A stretch of 64,000 nt of DNA from NCBI RefSeq assembly GCF_016908465.1, contig NZ_JAFBDY010000001.1, forward strand, positions 62,001-126,000, written 5' to 3'. This document shows, piece after piece, positions 18,076-27,445 of the stretch. This stretch comes from Lysinibacillus composti (lineage in GTDB: Bacteria > Bacillota > Bacilli > Bacillales_A > Planococcaceae). The position numbers were made by a program, and so were the translations under genes. The number at the start of each line of letters is the position of its first letter. Position 1 is the first letter of the stretch. The notes below the pieces were generated by a model. That model had not been told where the DNA came from. It did not search any database and saw only the letters and a list, made by a program, of their open reading frames with translations.

Positions 18076-18867
18076 TTATTTGAAAATTAAATCATAGTGT
18101 TGATGTAAGTCTTTAGCTTGATGGGCATCTGAACCAAAAACTAATGGTAATGAAATAGAGCGTGCGTATTCAATTAAATGTAGTGGTGGATAAGGCTCTT
18201 TACAAAATGTTTTACTATAACCCGCACTATTTACGTCTAATTCATAATTATTGTCTTTCAATAACGTTAAAATTTCTTTTATGCGATGGTCATCGTCAAT
18301 TGTTTGGCCGTGAGCAAGTTGAAATTTATGAATAAGTGTTGGATGTCCAATACGTTTTGGTTTGTATGGACCTAAATCTGCTTCAATTGATTGTTGAACT
18401 GTATCATAATATAAATTATAAACAGCTTCTACATTCCCAACTTTTTTAGAAAAATCTAAAAAAACATCTTCAGAAAAATCAATACAACAATATGTATTTT
18501 GCCAATTTAAAAAATGGACAGATAGAATAGCATCATCTAAATGAGGACCTATTTCATTTAAAAACCCTCTCGTTTCATCCTCGTACCCAACAATAAAGTC
18601 TACTTCTAGCCCTATATTAATAGATATTTGTTTAGCGTAACGCTTTTTTAGCTGTTTAAGCTCCTCTATATAGGGATATAAATATTCACTTTTCATGCCA
18701 CTGTCTTGATCAGGTGTTGGATCAACGAATGAAGAAGGGAGTGGAGCATGCTCTGTGAAAGTTATATGGGAAAAGCCTTCCTTGATTGCTTTTTCGATAT
18801 ATTGTTCAAAAGGGTCATCTGTTCCGTGAGGACAAAAAGGTGAATGAATATGGCCGTCTTTTTTCAT
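18076..18867 (-). CDS. hisJ: Histidinol-phosphatase, PHP type
   Basis: A 263-residue PHP-domain phosphatase that converts L-histidinol phosphate to histidinol. Metal-binding motifs are DGHIHSPFCPHG (residues 4-15), ITFTEHAPLP, the glutamate in IGLEVDFI, LSVHFLNW, and SDAHQAKD near the C-terminus. The minus-strand ATG at 18867 is preceded by AAAGGAGG. It forms an operon with the fRMsr gene, as in B. subtilis (hisJ-ytsP), away from the main his operon. Confidence 0.93.
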   Translation of the reverse strand: MKKDGHIHSPFCPHGTDDPFEQYIEKAIKEGFSHITFTEHAPLPSSFVDPTPDQDSGMKSEYLYPYIEELKQLKKRYAKQISINIGLEVDFIVGYEDETRGFLNEIGPHLDDAILSVHFLNWQNTYCCIDFSEDVFLDFSKKVGNVEAVYNLYYDTVQQSIEADLGPYKPKRIGHPTLIHKFQLAHGQTIDDDHRIKEILTLLKDNNYELDVNSAGYSKTFCKEPYPPLHLIEYARSISLPLVFGSDAHQAKDLHQHYDLIFK

Positions 18868-19000
18868 AAATACGCCTCCTTTTAAATAGAAAGGTTAACT
18901 TTCTTAAAAAACCTTTATTTTTTTAAACAAAAGATAAGAAAAATGTTATATTATATTTACAATATATCCAATTCAGTGATTTTGGAATAGGGGGCTCACG

Positions 19001-20704
19001 ATGAATTATATCATCATTACGGTCATCGTACTATTAGCATTATTTATCGTAGGTTTAATCATCCGACGTAAACATAGTGTTGTTATAGAGCGACTTGAAA
19101 AAGAAAAAATGCAAATTCAACATTACCCAATCTTTGAAGAGCTTACAAAGGTGAAAGCTCTAAATATGAATGGACAAACTGAAGAAATGTTTGAACAATG
19201 GCGAAATATGTGGACTGAAGTAATGGATGTCGATATCATCAAAATTGATTCGATGCTTTTTGATGCGGAAGAATTTATTGATCGATTTAAATTTAAAAAA
19301 GCTTCCCAAGTTCAACGTGAGATTGAAGAACAAATTGCAAAGTGTGAAAAAACAAAAAACCAAATTATATCTGAATTAGAAGAATTAATTGGTAGTGAAG
19401 AAAAAAACCGCATTGAAATTGAGCAAATTAAAGAATATTATCGTTCTGCACGAAAAACGTTACTGGCCCATCAATATTCATTCGGACCTGCATTGAAAAA
19501 CTTGGAAGATAGAATTGAACAGTTTCCAGAGATGTTTGAACAGTTTGATGCCCTGACAAATAACGGTAATTATCTCCAAGCAAGGGAAATTGTACTTTTG
19601 TTAAATACTGAAGCACAACAAATAGTGAATTTATTAAATGAAGTTCCGACTTTATTAACTGAAATTCAAACAAAAATCCCTACCTCCATTCATGATTTGA
19701 GAAGTGGTCAACGTGAAATGGAAGAGCAATCCTATTATTTACGTCATTTGGAGTTAAATGAATATTTAAATTCACTTGAACAAGAGTTGGAAGGTTTGAA
19801 AGGTGAAATGTCTAATTTAAATGTTTCAACAGTTGCTGACCGTATTCAAGAAATAAATGATGAAATTGAACATTACTATGACCTACTTGAAAAAGAAGTA
19901 ATGGCAAAGAAGTTTGTTGATAGAAATTGTGAAAGTACATATTCATCACTAAGTGAAGTATTACGTGTAACAAAAGAAGTAAGTGATGAAGCAGCGTATG
20001 TTCAAACTAGTTATCACTTACCTGATGATGAAGCAGAAATTCCAAAACTAGGATTGAAGCAACTTGAAGTGATTCAGAAGAGATTTGAATTATTGTTAAT
20101 GAGAGTAAATGAGGAAAAATCTGCATACTCAAGCTTGCAGGAAGAGTTAGTTGAAATAAGCGAAGAAATTGAACAAATAAAAGAAGAACAAGAGAAGTTC
20201 TCAAACCGTTTGAAAAATTTACGTATTGATGAAAATAAAGCTCGTACACAACTAGATTCATTAAAAAAATTACTGCACGATACGGATCGCCGATTACATA
20301 AGGCAAACATTCCAGGTATACCAGAAGAAATGGATGCAAGACTTGAAGAAGCGGAAGAACAAATTTTTATTGTTATGCAAAGCCTTCAAGAAGTTCCTCT
20401 AAATATGGATTCGGTAAACTATAATCTGCTTAATGCACAAAGATGTATTCAAGAAGTGAACGATCACTCTATTGAAATGATTGAGAATGCGAAGCTAATT
20501 GAGCGAATTATTCAATATGGAAATAGATATCGTGCAACAAATACACATTTAAATGATCAATTACTCGAAGCAGAGGATGCATTCCTTAACTATCGTTACG
20601 CAAAAGCTTTAGAATTGGCCGCAACTGCTGTTGAAGCAGCTGAACCAGGTGCTATTAAAAAAATTGAAGAAATAATTCAAGACGAATTGTATGCAAAACC
20701 TTAA
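19001..20704 (+). CDS. ezrA: Septation ring formation regulator EzrA
   Basis: A 567-residue membrane-anchored protein that limits FtsZ ring formation and links it to cell-wall synthesis. A single N-terminal membrane segment (residues 2-21, IIITVIVLLALFIVGLII) is followed by IRRKHSVVIERLEKEK and spectrin-like coiled coils across the rest of the protein. The C-terminal ATNTHLNDQLLEAEDAFLNYRYAKALELA matches the conserved end, including the QNR-like patch region. The ATG at 19001 follows TAGGGGGCTC. The position between hisJ and nifZ is the same as in B. subtilis. Confidence 0.95.
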   Translation: MNYIIITVIVLLALFIVGLIIRRKHSVVIERLEKEKMQIQHYPIFEELTKVKALNMNGQTEEMFEQWRNMWTEVMDVDIIKIDSMLFDAEEFIDRFKFKKASQVQREIEEQIAKCEKTKNQIISELEELIGSEEKNRIEIEQIKEYYRSARKTLLAHQYSFGPALKNLEDRIEQFPEMFEQFDALTNNGNYLQAREIVLLLNTEAQQIVNLLNEVPTLLTEIQTKIPTSIHDLRSGQREMEEQSYYLRHLELNEYLNSLEQELEGLKGEMSNLNVSTVADRIQEINDEIEHYYDLLEKEVMAKKFVDRNCESTYSSLSEVLRVTKEVSDEAAYVQTSYHLPDDEAEIPKLGLKQLEVIQKRFELLLMRVNEEKSAYSSLQEELVEISEEIEQIKEEQEKFSNRLKNLRIDENKARTQLDSLKKLLHDTDRRLHKANIPGIPEEMDARLEEAEEQIFIVMQSLQEVPLNMDSVNYNLLNAQRCIQEVNDHSIEMIENAKLIERIIQYGNRYRATNTHLNDQLLEAEDAFLNYRYAKALELAATAVEAAEPGAIKKIEEIIQDELYAKP

Positions 20705-20751
20705 TGTACCTGTATACGTACAATCAATTTAGCGTTATAATGAAAAAAAAT

Positions 20752-20785
20752 TAAAGCCACCGCACAATGTGTAGGTGGTTTTCTT
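20752..20785 (+). terminator. Terminator after ezrA
   Basis: AAAGCCACC (20753-20761) pairs with GGTGGTTTT (20774-20782), with an inner CAC/GTG extension and a short T-rich tail. Confidence 0.7.
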
Positions 20786-20814
20786 ATGGTAAAATAGTAT
20801 GCTAACTATTTTAC

Positions 20815-20940
20815 TTAAGCAGTTGGGATAAAAACTCCCTTCTGTAACGCTTTATTAACTAGGGCGTAAAAGCAAATTGCTTCTGCGGTTTCTCGTCACA
20901 AAATGAACTGTTCCTGCAGTTACTCGTCCCAAATAATATT
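20815..20940 (+). repeat. Imperfect tandem units with inverted GGGA/TCCC ends
   Basis: TTCTGCGGTTTCTCGTCACAAA (first 20 bases at 20880-20899) is followed about 33 nt later by a diverged second copy, TTCCTGCAGTTACTCGTCCC. The stretch begins with AGTTGGGAT and ends with CGTCCCAAAT, which are nearly inverted repeats of each other. It is probably a small dispersed repeat element. It fills most of the 328-bp gap before nifZ. Confidence 0.45.
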
Positions 20941-21032
20941 ATATGAATTTGTTTAGCTAGGCGAAATGCAGAACGCAGTCTAAAATTGTGCCAAGGCTTT
21001 ATATAATACAGCATGAAAAGAAGGTAGGAAAA

Positions 21033-22181
21033 ATGATTTATCTAGATAATAGTGCAACAACACAACCACATAAAGAGGTTTTAGATACATTTGTTCAAGT
21101 TAATGAATCATATTATGCAAACCCAGCATCCATCCATGAAGCAGGTGTAGAAGCGAATACTTTATTAGATCGTGCAAGAGCTCAAGTTGCCCAACTTCTT
21201 CACACGGAGGAACAACATATCCTTTTTACTGCCGGTGGAACAGAATCAAATAACTTTGCGATATTTGGTATAACAAAGGCAAATACTCATAAAGGAAAAC
21301 ATATCATCACGACTGAAATTGAACATCCATCTGTTTTAGAAGCTGTGAAAGAATTACGTAATGAGGGTTTCGAAGTGGATTATTTGAAAGTTGATCAGAA
21401 TGGAAAAATATCCTTAGAAGAACTTCGTGAAAAACTGCGAAAAGAGACTGTGCTAGTAAGTATTATGCACGTTAATAACGAAATAGGTTCTATACAGCCA
21501 ATAGAAGAAGCAGCAAGGATAATTCATGAAAAAAGCCGTGCAACATTTCATGTAGATGCTGTTCAAAGTTTCGGTAAATTACCTATTCAGTTTAACGGAG
21601 ATCTTGGACCAGATATTATTACAATTTCAGGTCACAAAATTCACGCTCTTAAGGGATCTGGTCTCATTGCATTCCGTAAAAAACAAAATATCACGCCACT
21701 TTTGCTCGGAGGTGGTCAGGAATTCGGACTTCGAAGCGGTACCGTAGCAGTACCACAAGCTGTTTCGTTAGCTAAAGCTGCTCGCATTGCTGTAGAAAAT
21801 TTAGATATGTCCATGAACAAATATAAAAAATGGCATGATGAGCTAATTCAATTTTTAACGGAATTTGGTGATAATATTCACCTGTTGTCTACAAAAGATG
21901 GAGCAGGACATATTTTATCCTTAAGTGTTAAAGGGTTAAAAGGAGAGATTTTAATTAATGCTCTTCAAAAAAGAGGAATTATTGTCTCGACATCTAGTGC
22001 GTGTTCTTCGAAACAAACGAAAACAAGCCATGTAGTAGAAGCGGTTAAAGTTCCTAGTGAATTTAAAAAAGGCGTAATTCGTATAAGTTTTGGTGCAAAA
22101 ACAACTGAAGAAGATATAACGGAATTTAAAAAAGCCTTTACGAATGTAATGAATGAACTAAAAGGAGAAAAACAAATATGA
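21033..22181 (+). CDS. nifZ: Cysteine desulfurase (NifS-like, ThiI partner)
   Basis: A 382-residue PLP-dependent class V aminotransferase that moves sulfur from cysteine as a persulfide. Motifs are YLDNSATTQPHKEV at the start, AGGTESNNFAIFG, HVDAVQSFGK, the PLP lysine in SGHKIHALKG (K202), and the persulfide cysteine in STSSACSSKQT (C324). The ATG at 21033 has AAGGTAGGA upstream; an ORF from 20988 is rejected. The last 4 nt overlap the thiI start, and the thiI ribosome binding site lies inside it, so translation is coupled. In B. subtilis the equivalent pair makes 4-thiouridine in tRNA and may supply thiamine sulfur. Confidence 0.94.
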   Translation: MIYLDNSATTQPHKEVLDTFVQVNESYYANPASIHEAGVEANTLLDRARAQVAQLLHTEEQHILFTAGGTESNNFAIFGITKANTHKGKHIITTEIEHPSVLEAVKELRNEGFEVDYLKVDQNGKISLEELREKLRKETVLVSIMHVNNEIGSIQPIEEAARIIHEKSRATFHVDAVQSFGKLPIQFNGDLGPDIITISGHKIHALKGSGLIAFRKKQNITPLLLGGGQEFGLRSGTVAVPQAVSLAKAARIAVENLDMSMNKYKKWHDELIQFLTEFGDNIHLLSTKDGAGHILSLSVKGLKGEILINALQKRGIIVSTSSACSSKQTKTSHVVEAVKVPSEFKKGVIRISFGAKTTEEDITEFKKAFTNVMNELKGEKQI

Positions 22182-23386
22182 TTTGGAAAGAAATACTAAT
22201 TCGATACGGTGAATTATCTACAAAAGGGAAAAATAAAAAGGAATTTATTACTCGATTACGTGAAAATATTCGCTATTCCTTTCATGATATAGCCCCACTA
22301 AAAATTCGAACTGAACGTGATCGCATGCACATTGAAATTGAAAATCAAGAAAAAATGGATGTTTTAATGGAAGGCTTAACGAAAGTTTTTGGAATACAAA
22401 ATTTTAGCCCTGTTGCAGTGTGTGAGAAAGATGTTGATTCAATTAAAGATTTAGCTATTAAAATTATGGATTTATATAAAGAGAAAGAAATCACATTTAA
22501 AGTAGAGGTTCGTCGTTCAGATAAAACATTCCCGCTTGATTCCCACGAACTTCAACGTGAAATTGGTGGTCATGTACTAAGAAACTATCCGAATATCAGT
22601 GTCAACGTGAAAAAACCGGATGTTGAATTACGTATTGAAGTACGTACAGATGCTATATATATGATGGCTCAAATAATACAAGGTGCAGGCGGAATGCCAG
22701 TTGGATCTAACGGAAAATCATTATTAATGTTATCGGGAGGAATTGATAGTCCTGTTGCCGGTTATTTCTTAATGAAGCGTGGAGTTCGTTTAGAAGCAAT
22801 TCATTTCGCGAGTCCACCATACACAAGTGATAATTCACTAGAAAAAGTTAAAGATTTAGCAAATGAATTAACGAAATTTGGTGCGAAAATTCGTTTACAT
22901 GTCATTCCATTTACAGAAATTCAAGTGTTAATCAAAGAAAGTGTCCCTGAAAATGTGACAATGACATCAACACGTAGATTAATGATGCGAATTGCAGATC
23001 AAGTTCGTGAGGAAATTGGAGCATTAGGAATTGTAACTGGAGAAAGTTTAGGACAAGTTGCGAGTCAAACTTTAGAAAGTCTCACAGCAATAAATGATGT
23101 AACGAATACGCCAATTATTCGTCCGTTAATTGGATTCGATAAACTTGAAATTATTGAGATTGCAGAAAAAATAGGGACGTATGAAACATCTATTCTTCCA
23201 TATGAAGATTGCTGTACAATTTTTACACCAGCTAACCCAAAAACAAAACCAAGAGTAGATAAAGTAAATTACTACGAAAGCTTTACTGAATTTGATGAAT
23301 TAATCGATCGTGCAGTAAGAAATAGAGAAATGTATTTATTCCCTGAGAAGAAACCTTCTAAAGATAAATTCGCGGACTTACTGTAA
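22178..23386 (+). CDS. thiI: tRNA 4-thiouridine synthase (sulfurtransferase) ThiI
   Basis: A 402-residue enzyme with an N-terminal ferredoxin-like plus THUMP RNA-binding region (about 1-165) and a PP-loop ATPase domain. The pyrophosphate motif is LMLSGGIDSPVAG (SGGIDS at 186-191). It adenylates U8 of tRNA and transfers sulfur from the upstream desulfurase. There is no C-terminal rhodanese domain, as in other Firmicutes, so sulfur is delivered directly by NifZ. The cysteine pair in YEDCCTIF may take part. The ATG at 22178 has AAAGGAGAA upstream within nifZ. Confidence 0.96.
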   Translation: MIWKEILIRYGELSTKGKNKKEFITRLRENIRYSFHDIAPLKIRTERDRMHIEIENQEKMDVLMEGLTKVFGIQNFSPVAVCEKDVDSIKDLAIKIMDLYKEKEITFKVEVRRSDKTFPLDSHELQREIGGHVLRNYPNISVNVKKPDVELRIEVRTDAIYMMAQIIQGAGGMPVGSNGKSLLMLSGGIDSPVAGYFLMKRGVRLEAIHFASPPYTSDNSLEKVKDLANELTKFGAKIRLHVIPFTEIQVLIKESVPENVTMTSTRRLMMRIADQVREEIGALGIVTGESLGQVASQTLESLTAINDVTNTPIIRPLIGFDKLEIIEIAEKIGTYETSILPYEDCCTIFTPANPKTKPRVDKVNYYESFTEFDELIDRAVRNREMYLFPEKKPSKDKFADLL

Positions 23387-23507
23387 TTTATAAACCTAAA
23401 TCTGATGTTATATAGAACCTATCTCGTTGTTGTTTAGTCGCCGTGTGTCTGATATTTTGTTCTTCAAGTACAACGAAAACCGGTAACAATTACCTCTTAT
23501 TGAATGT

Positions 23508-23536
23508 GTATTAAAAATCGAATACAGCACATTCTA
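23508..23536 (+). promoter_or_regulatory. Possible SigG promoter of the SASP gene
   Basis: GTATT at 23508-23512 and CATTCTA at 23530-23536 with 17-bp spacing fit the forespore SigG pattern (GHATR / CATNNTA) apart from one base. The position, 23 nt before the coding start, leaves little leader but is compatible. Confidence 0.45.
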
Positions 23537-23558
23537 TATTCACAAGGAGGTGAGAGAC

Positions 23559-23768
23559 ATGGCATCTAACAACAACGGTAACTCAAACAAACTTCTAGTA
23601 CCTGGTGCAAACCAAGCATTAGACCAAATGAAATACGAAATCGCGCAAGAGTTTGGTGTTCAACTCGGACCTGAAGCGTCTTCTCGTGCAAACGGATCAG
23701 TCGGAGGCGAAATTACTAAACGCTTAGTGCAAATGGCTGAATCACAATTACGTGGTAGATCTGAATAA
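23559..23768 (+). CDS. sspA: Alpha/beta-type small acid-soluble spore protein
   Basis: A 69-residue DNA-binding spore protein that coats forespore DNA and protects it from UV and heat. It has both family signatures: the GPR protease site in [13 protein letters not shown], and the DNA-binding [21 protein letters not shown]. The ATG at 23559 has AAGGAGGTG at the proper distance; a GTG at 23550 lies inside that site and is rejected. It follows thiI, as sspA does in B. subtilis. The paralogue letter is assigned from synteny only. Confidence 0.95.
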   Translation: MASNNNGNSNKLLVPGANQALDQMKYEIAQEFGVQLGPEASSRANGSVGGEITKRLVQMAESQLRGRSE

Positions 23769-23778
23769 TCTACTCGGG

Positions 23779-23807
23779 GCTAGTAGCGAAAGCTACTAGC
23801 TTTTATT
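23779..23807 (+). terminator. Terminator after the SASP gene
   Basis: A perfect 9-bp stem, GCTAGTAGC / GCTACTAGC (23779-23787 / 23792-23800), with a CGAA-type loop and a T-rich tail. Confidence 0.85.
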
Positions 23808-23936
23808 ATTTGTTATTAAATTTTATACATACATATATGACGGAATTGTTACTTTTTGAACAAAATTTTGAAATTTACGATTTATGTTATTATAATTATC
23901 ATAATGTATCTATAGGATACAGTTAGGAGGAATTAG

Positions 23937-25523
23937 ATGAGACGAGAAGATTTATTAGCGCCTGAGGTTTACAATATAGCTGATGAAATTGAAAAATATG
24001 CAGAAAACGAGAACAAAAAGGCATTGATCGTTCATCATGAAAATGGAATCATTGAAGAGATTTCATATACAAACTTAATCAAAAAAGCAAATAAAGTGGC
24101 AAATGTATTTAGAAATAATGGACTTCAAAAAGGCGATGTCATACTAGTAATGGTACCTCGTTCTGTTGAGGCCTACGTAACATATATAGGTGCATTAAAA
24201 GCAGGATTGACGATCATACCAAGTTCTGAAATGTTGCGTGCTAAAGATATTGATTACAGAATTGAACATTCAAATGCAAAGGCAATTGTTGCATTTGAAA
24301 ATGAACTTGAACAATTTGAAGATGTTAAACTTCTTGGGCAATTGACTCTATTTGTTTTTGGTGAAGCAAAACAACCTTGGATTTCGATTCGTAGCCAAAT
24401 TGAACAAGCATCCGAAGTATTTAATGGAATACAAACTAAAGAATCTGATATAGCATTCTTATCCTATACGAGTGGGACAACTGGTAATCCAAAAGGTGTT
24501 GTTCACTCACATGGTTGGGGATACGCGCATTTACGTACAACTGCTCCAAAATGGTTGGGTGTAGAAGAAGGGGATATTGTTTGGGCAACTGCAGCGCCTG
24601 GTTGGCAAAAATGGATTTGGAGTCCGTTTTTAGCTGTACTAGGTAGCGGTGCAACAGCGTATGTTCATTTAGGACGATTTGATGCGGAAAGTTATTTACA
24701 AATGCTTCAAAATTTCAAAATTAATGTTTTATGTTGTACACCAACAGAATATCGTTTAATGGCGAAAGTTGATAACTTAGCCTCTTATGATTTATCGAAT
24801 CTAAGAAGTGCTGTTTCCGCTGGAGAACCTTTAAATAGTGAAGTTATTAATCAATTTAAAAAGGTGTTTTCATTACAAGTTCGTGATGGATATGGACAAA
24901 CTGAAAATACTTTACTAGTTGGTACATTAATAGATATGGAACCGAGACCAGGTTCTATGGGGAAACCAACACCGGGTAATGTTGTTGAAATCATTAATGA
25001 CTTAGGGGAGCCTACAGTGACAGGAGAAGTAGGTGATATTGCCGTTCATTCATCTACCCCTGCATTATTTAAAGGTTATTTAAATGACCCTGGACGTACA
25101 GAGAAGCAGTATCGTGGCGAATGGTATATTACAGGAGATCGTGCCTTTAAAGATGAGGAAGGATATTTCTGGTTTGAGGGACGCGGGGATGATATTATTG
25201 TTTCTTCTGGCTATACAATTGGACCTTTCGAGGTTGAAGATGCATTAGTGAAACATGAAGCTGTTAAAGAATGTGCTGTTGTAGCAAGTCCAGATGAAAT
25301 TCGTGGGAATATTGTAAAAGCATATGTTATCTTACGTGACCCACTATTAAAGACGAGCCCAACAATTGTCAAAGAATTACAAGAACATGTGAAAACTATT
25401 ACAGCTCCTTATAAATACCCGAGAGCAATTGAATTTGTTGATGAATTACCAAAAACATCTTCCGGTAAAATTCGTCGTATTGAATTGCGTAATAGAGAAC
25501 TAGAAAGTAATGTAGTTAAATAG
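23937..25523 (+). CDS. ytcI: AMP-forming acyl-CoA synthetase (MbcS/YtcI-like)
   Basis: A 528-residue adenylate-forming enzyme that activates a carboxylic acid to its CoA ester through an acyl-AMP. It has the P-loop YTSGTTGNPKGVVH at about residues 180-193, the DGYGQTEN motif, the ITGDRA hinge region, and the C-terminal catalytic lysine in PKTSSGKIRR. Relatives of this length and spacing activate short, medium or branched-chain acids such as 2-methylbutyrate or acetate. The ATG at 23937 has AGGAGG upstream. B. subtilis has ytcI in the same place between sspA and sppA. Substrate is not determined. Confidence 0.9.
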   Translation: MRREDLLAPEVYNIADEIEKYAENENKKALIVHHENGIIEEISYTNLIKKANKVANVFRNNGLQKGDVILVMVPRSVEAYVTYIGALKAGLTIIPSSEMLRAKDIDYRIEHSNAKAIVAFENELEQFEDVKLLGQLTLFVFGEAKQPWISIRSQIEQASEVFNGIQTKESDIAFLSYTSGTTGNPKGVVHSHGWGYAHLRTTAPKWLGVEEGDIVWATAAPGWQKWIWSPFLAVLGSGATAYVHLGRFDAESYLQMLQNFKINVLCCTPTEYRLMAKVDNLASYDLSNLRSAVSAGEPLNSEVINQFKKVFSLQVRDGYGQTENTLLVGTLIDMEPRPGSMGKPTPGNVVEIINDLGEPTVTGEVGDIAVHSSTPALFKGYLNDPGRTEKQYRGEWYITGDRAFKDEEGYFWFEGRGDDIIVSSGYTIGPFEVEDALVKHEAVKECAVVASPDEIRGNIVKAYVILRDPLLKTSPTIVKELQEHVKTITAPYKYPRAIEFVDELPKTSSGKIRRIELRNRELESNVVK

Positions 25524-25530
25524 AATTGTT

Positions 25531-25564
25531 AAAGGCTGTGGTAGTTAATTGCCACAGCCTTTTA
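25531..25564 (+). terminator. Terminator after the acyl-CoA synthetase gene
   Basis: AAAGGCTGTGG pairs with CCACAGCCTTT around a short TAGTTAATTG-type loop, followed by T-rich sequence. Confidence 0.85.
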
Positions 25565-25675
25565 AGTGTGATAATAATTTGCATATCTAGAAAATTCAAT
25601 AGGTCATAAATTTTTTGAAACTTCTTTAGGAATATAAACGTAAGAATGGTTGGAGTAATTAGAGGAGGAATGTAA

Positions 25676-26689
25676 ATGAATACAAAAAGATGGATCGCCT
25701 TAGGTGCGGCCGTATTATTACTTGTTTTTTCAATTGGTATTAACACCATTATCTCAATCTTTAAGACTGATTTCTTTTCGAATTTTGATAGTTTAATGGC
25801 TACACAACCTGAAGTACTAGAAACAGTAGTTGAACCAGGTGATTTTGATAAACGAATTGCATTGATTACAGTTAATGGTGTAATTCAAGATGTTGGTTCA
25901 AGTTCTCCTTTTTCAGCAGTAGAATATGACCACCAATTGATGTTAACTCAATTGGAAAATATCTTATATGATGATTCTATACAAGGTATCGTATTGTCTG
26001 TTAATTCACCTGGTGGAGGGGCAATTGAGTCTGCAGAATTTCATGAGTTACTAGTACAAATTAAAGAAGAAAGAAATATTCCAATCTATGTATCAATGGG
26101 ATCTATGGCAGCATCTGGTGGGTATTATATTTCTGCACCTGCAGATAAAATTTATGCACACCGTGAAACAATTACAGGTTCAATTGGTGTTATTATGCAA
26201 AGTTATAACTTCTCCGATTTAGCTGAGACATTAGGAATTAAATTCGAAACTATTAAATCAGGTGCCCATAAGGACATGTTTAGTGGTGTTAGAGACACAA
26301 CAGCAGAAGAAAAGGCTATGATGCAGGAAATGATTAACGATTCCTATGAACAGTTTGTAGACGTAGTTGAACAAGGCCGTGGAATGTCTGAAGCTGAGGT
26401 GAAAAAAGTAGCGGATGGTCGTATTGTAGGTGGTTCTCAAGCGATTAAAGCCGGATTAGTTGATGAATTAGGTGGATTAGATGATGCAATTGCTTCAATC
26501 CGTGCAGATTATGGTTTAGAAGATGCTGAGCTTTTCGAATATGAAACAGGATTCGGTGGGGACCTTTCTTCAATATTAGGAATGAAAATTGGTTCATTCT
26601 TTGGCCCATCACCTGAAGAAAGAATGTTAACGAAATTAATGTCATCGTATGATGCGCCTCGCATGATGTATTTATACGGTGAATTCTAA
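25676..26689 (+). CDS. sppA: Signal peptide peptidase SppA
   Basis: A 337-residue membrane-bound serine protease that degrades signal peptides left in the membrane. One N-terminal membrane segment (about residues 6-28) is followed by an extracytoplasmic ClpP-like domain with SPGGGAIESAEF. The catalytic serine is S147 in SMAASGGYYISAPADK and the lysine is K199 in SGAHKDMFSG, the same numbers as in B. subtilis SppA. The ATG at 25676 has AGGAGGAATG upstream. It is followed after 13 nt by the RDD-protein gene, the yteI-yteJ arrangement of B. subtilis. Confidence 0.96.
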   Translation: MNTKRWIALGAAVLLLVFSIGINTIISIFKTDFFSNFDSLMATQPEVLETVVEPGDFDKRIALITVNGVIQDVGSSSPFSAVEYDHQLMLTQLENILYDDSIQGIVLSVNSPGGGAIESAEFHELLVQIKEERNIPIYVSMGSMAASGGYYISAPADKIYAHRETITGSIGVIMQSYNFSDLAETLGIKFETIKSGAHKDMFSGVRDTTAEEKAMMQEMINDSYEQFVDVVEQGRGMSEAEVKKVADGRIVGGSQAIKAGLVDELGGLDDAIASIRADYGLEDAELFEYETGFGGDLSSILGMKIGSFFGPSPEERMLTKLMSSYDAPRMMYLYGEF

Positions 26690-26702
26690 GGGGGGGTTCA
26701 AA

Positions 26703-27275
26703 ATGACACACAATGAAAATGATGAATCAATAATCCCTGTACGAGAAAATTTAACGCAGCCAACGGAAAAGGACTGTTACGAAGAAAAAACAGCGGGATT
26801 TTGGATGCGCTTTTGGGCATTTTCCTTCGATACCTTAATTGTTAGCGCGATTGTTGGGATATTAGTTAATCCGATTTTCCACTTATTTAATTGGAGTCTT
26901 TCCGAATCGAATTGGTATGCGCCGATGACAATTATTTCTGGGCTTATTTATTATATATATTTCGTTATTACAACGAAGTTTTGGCAACAAACCCTTGGAA
27001 AAATGATATTTGGACTTAAAGTAAAAACGGTAAACGGAGAAAAACTTGATTGGATGACTCTCCTATTTAGAGAAGTAATTGGACGCTTTATTAATAATAC
27101 GATTCCGATTTTGTATATTCTCGCGGCCTTTATGCCAAAAAATCAAAGTATTCAAGACATTGTAGCAGATACTGTAGTGGTACATGAAAAGATTTATAAG
27201 AAGAGTAACAATAATAAAACAACTACTCACGTTGAAGATGTAAAAATAGATGACTCAACATCTCCATCTGTTTAA
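26703..27275 (+). CDS. yteJ: RDD-family membrane protein (YteJ)
   Basis: A 190-residue integral membrane protein of the RDD family, of unknown transport or regulatory role. About residues 25-150 contain the RDD core: FWMRFWAFSFDTLIV with the conserved Arg and Asp, a helix ending before TLGKMIFGLKVKTVNG, and LLFREVIGRFIN. In B. subtilis it is co-transcribed with sppA and affects SppA activity. The ATG at 26703 follows AAGGGGGGG; an ORF start at 26679 inside sppA is rejected. The C-terminal 30 residues are hydrophilic. Confidence 0.88.
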   Translation: MTHNENDESIIPVRENLTQPTEKDCYEEKTAGFWMRFWAFSFDTLIVSAIVGILVNPIFHLFNWSLSESNWYAPMTIISGLIYYIYFVITTKFWQQTLGKMIFGLKVKTVNGEKLDWMTLLFREVIGRFINNTIPILYILAAFMPKNQSIQDIVADTVVVHEKIYKKSNNNKTTTHVEDVKIDDSTSPSV

Positions 27276-27285
27276 ATAAATACCT

Positions 27286-27328
27286 AAACCTGTAGAGAAT
27301 TCTTTCTGGATCTTTACAGGTTTATTAT
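27286..27328 (+). terminator. Terminator after yteJ
   Basis: AAACCTGTAGAG (27286-27297) pairs with CTTTACAGGTTT (27312-27323), followed by T-rich sequence. Confidence 0.75.
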
Positions 27329-27445
27329 TTCTTTTCTATTAAGTCCCTCACATTAATGGGTAGTTAATTTCGTAAAGAAAAGATGTCTTATTTGCATTGA
27401 ATGGTTTCTTTTTAGTAAGATTGGAAATAGAAGGAGGCGTTCAAT

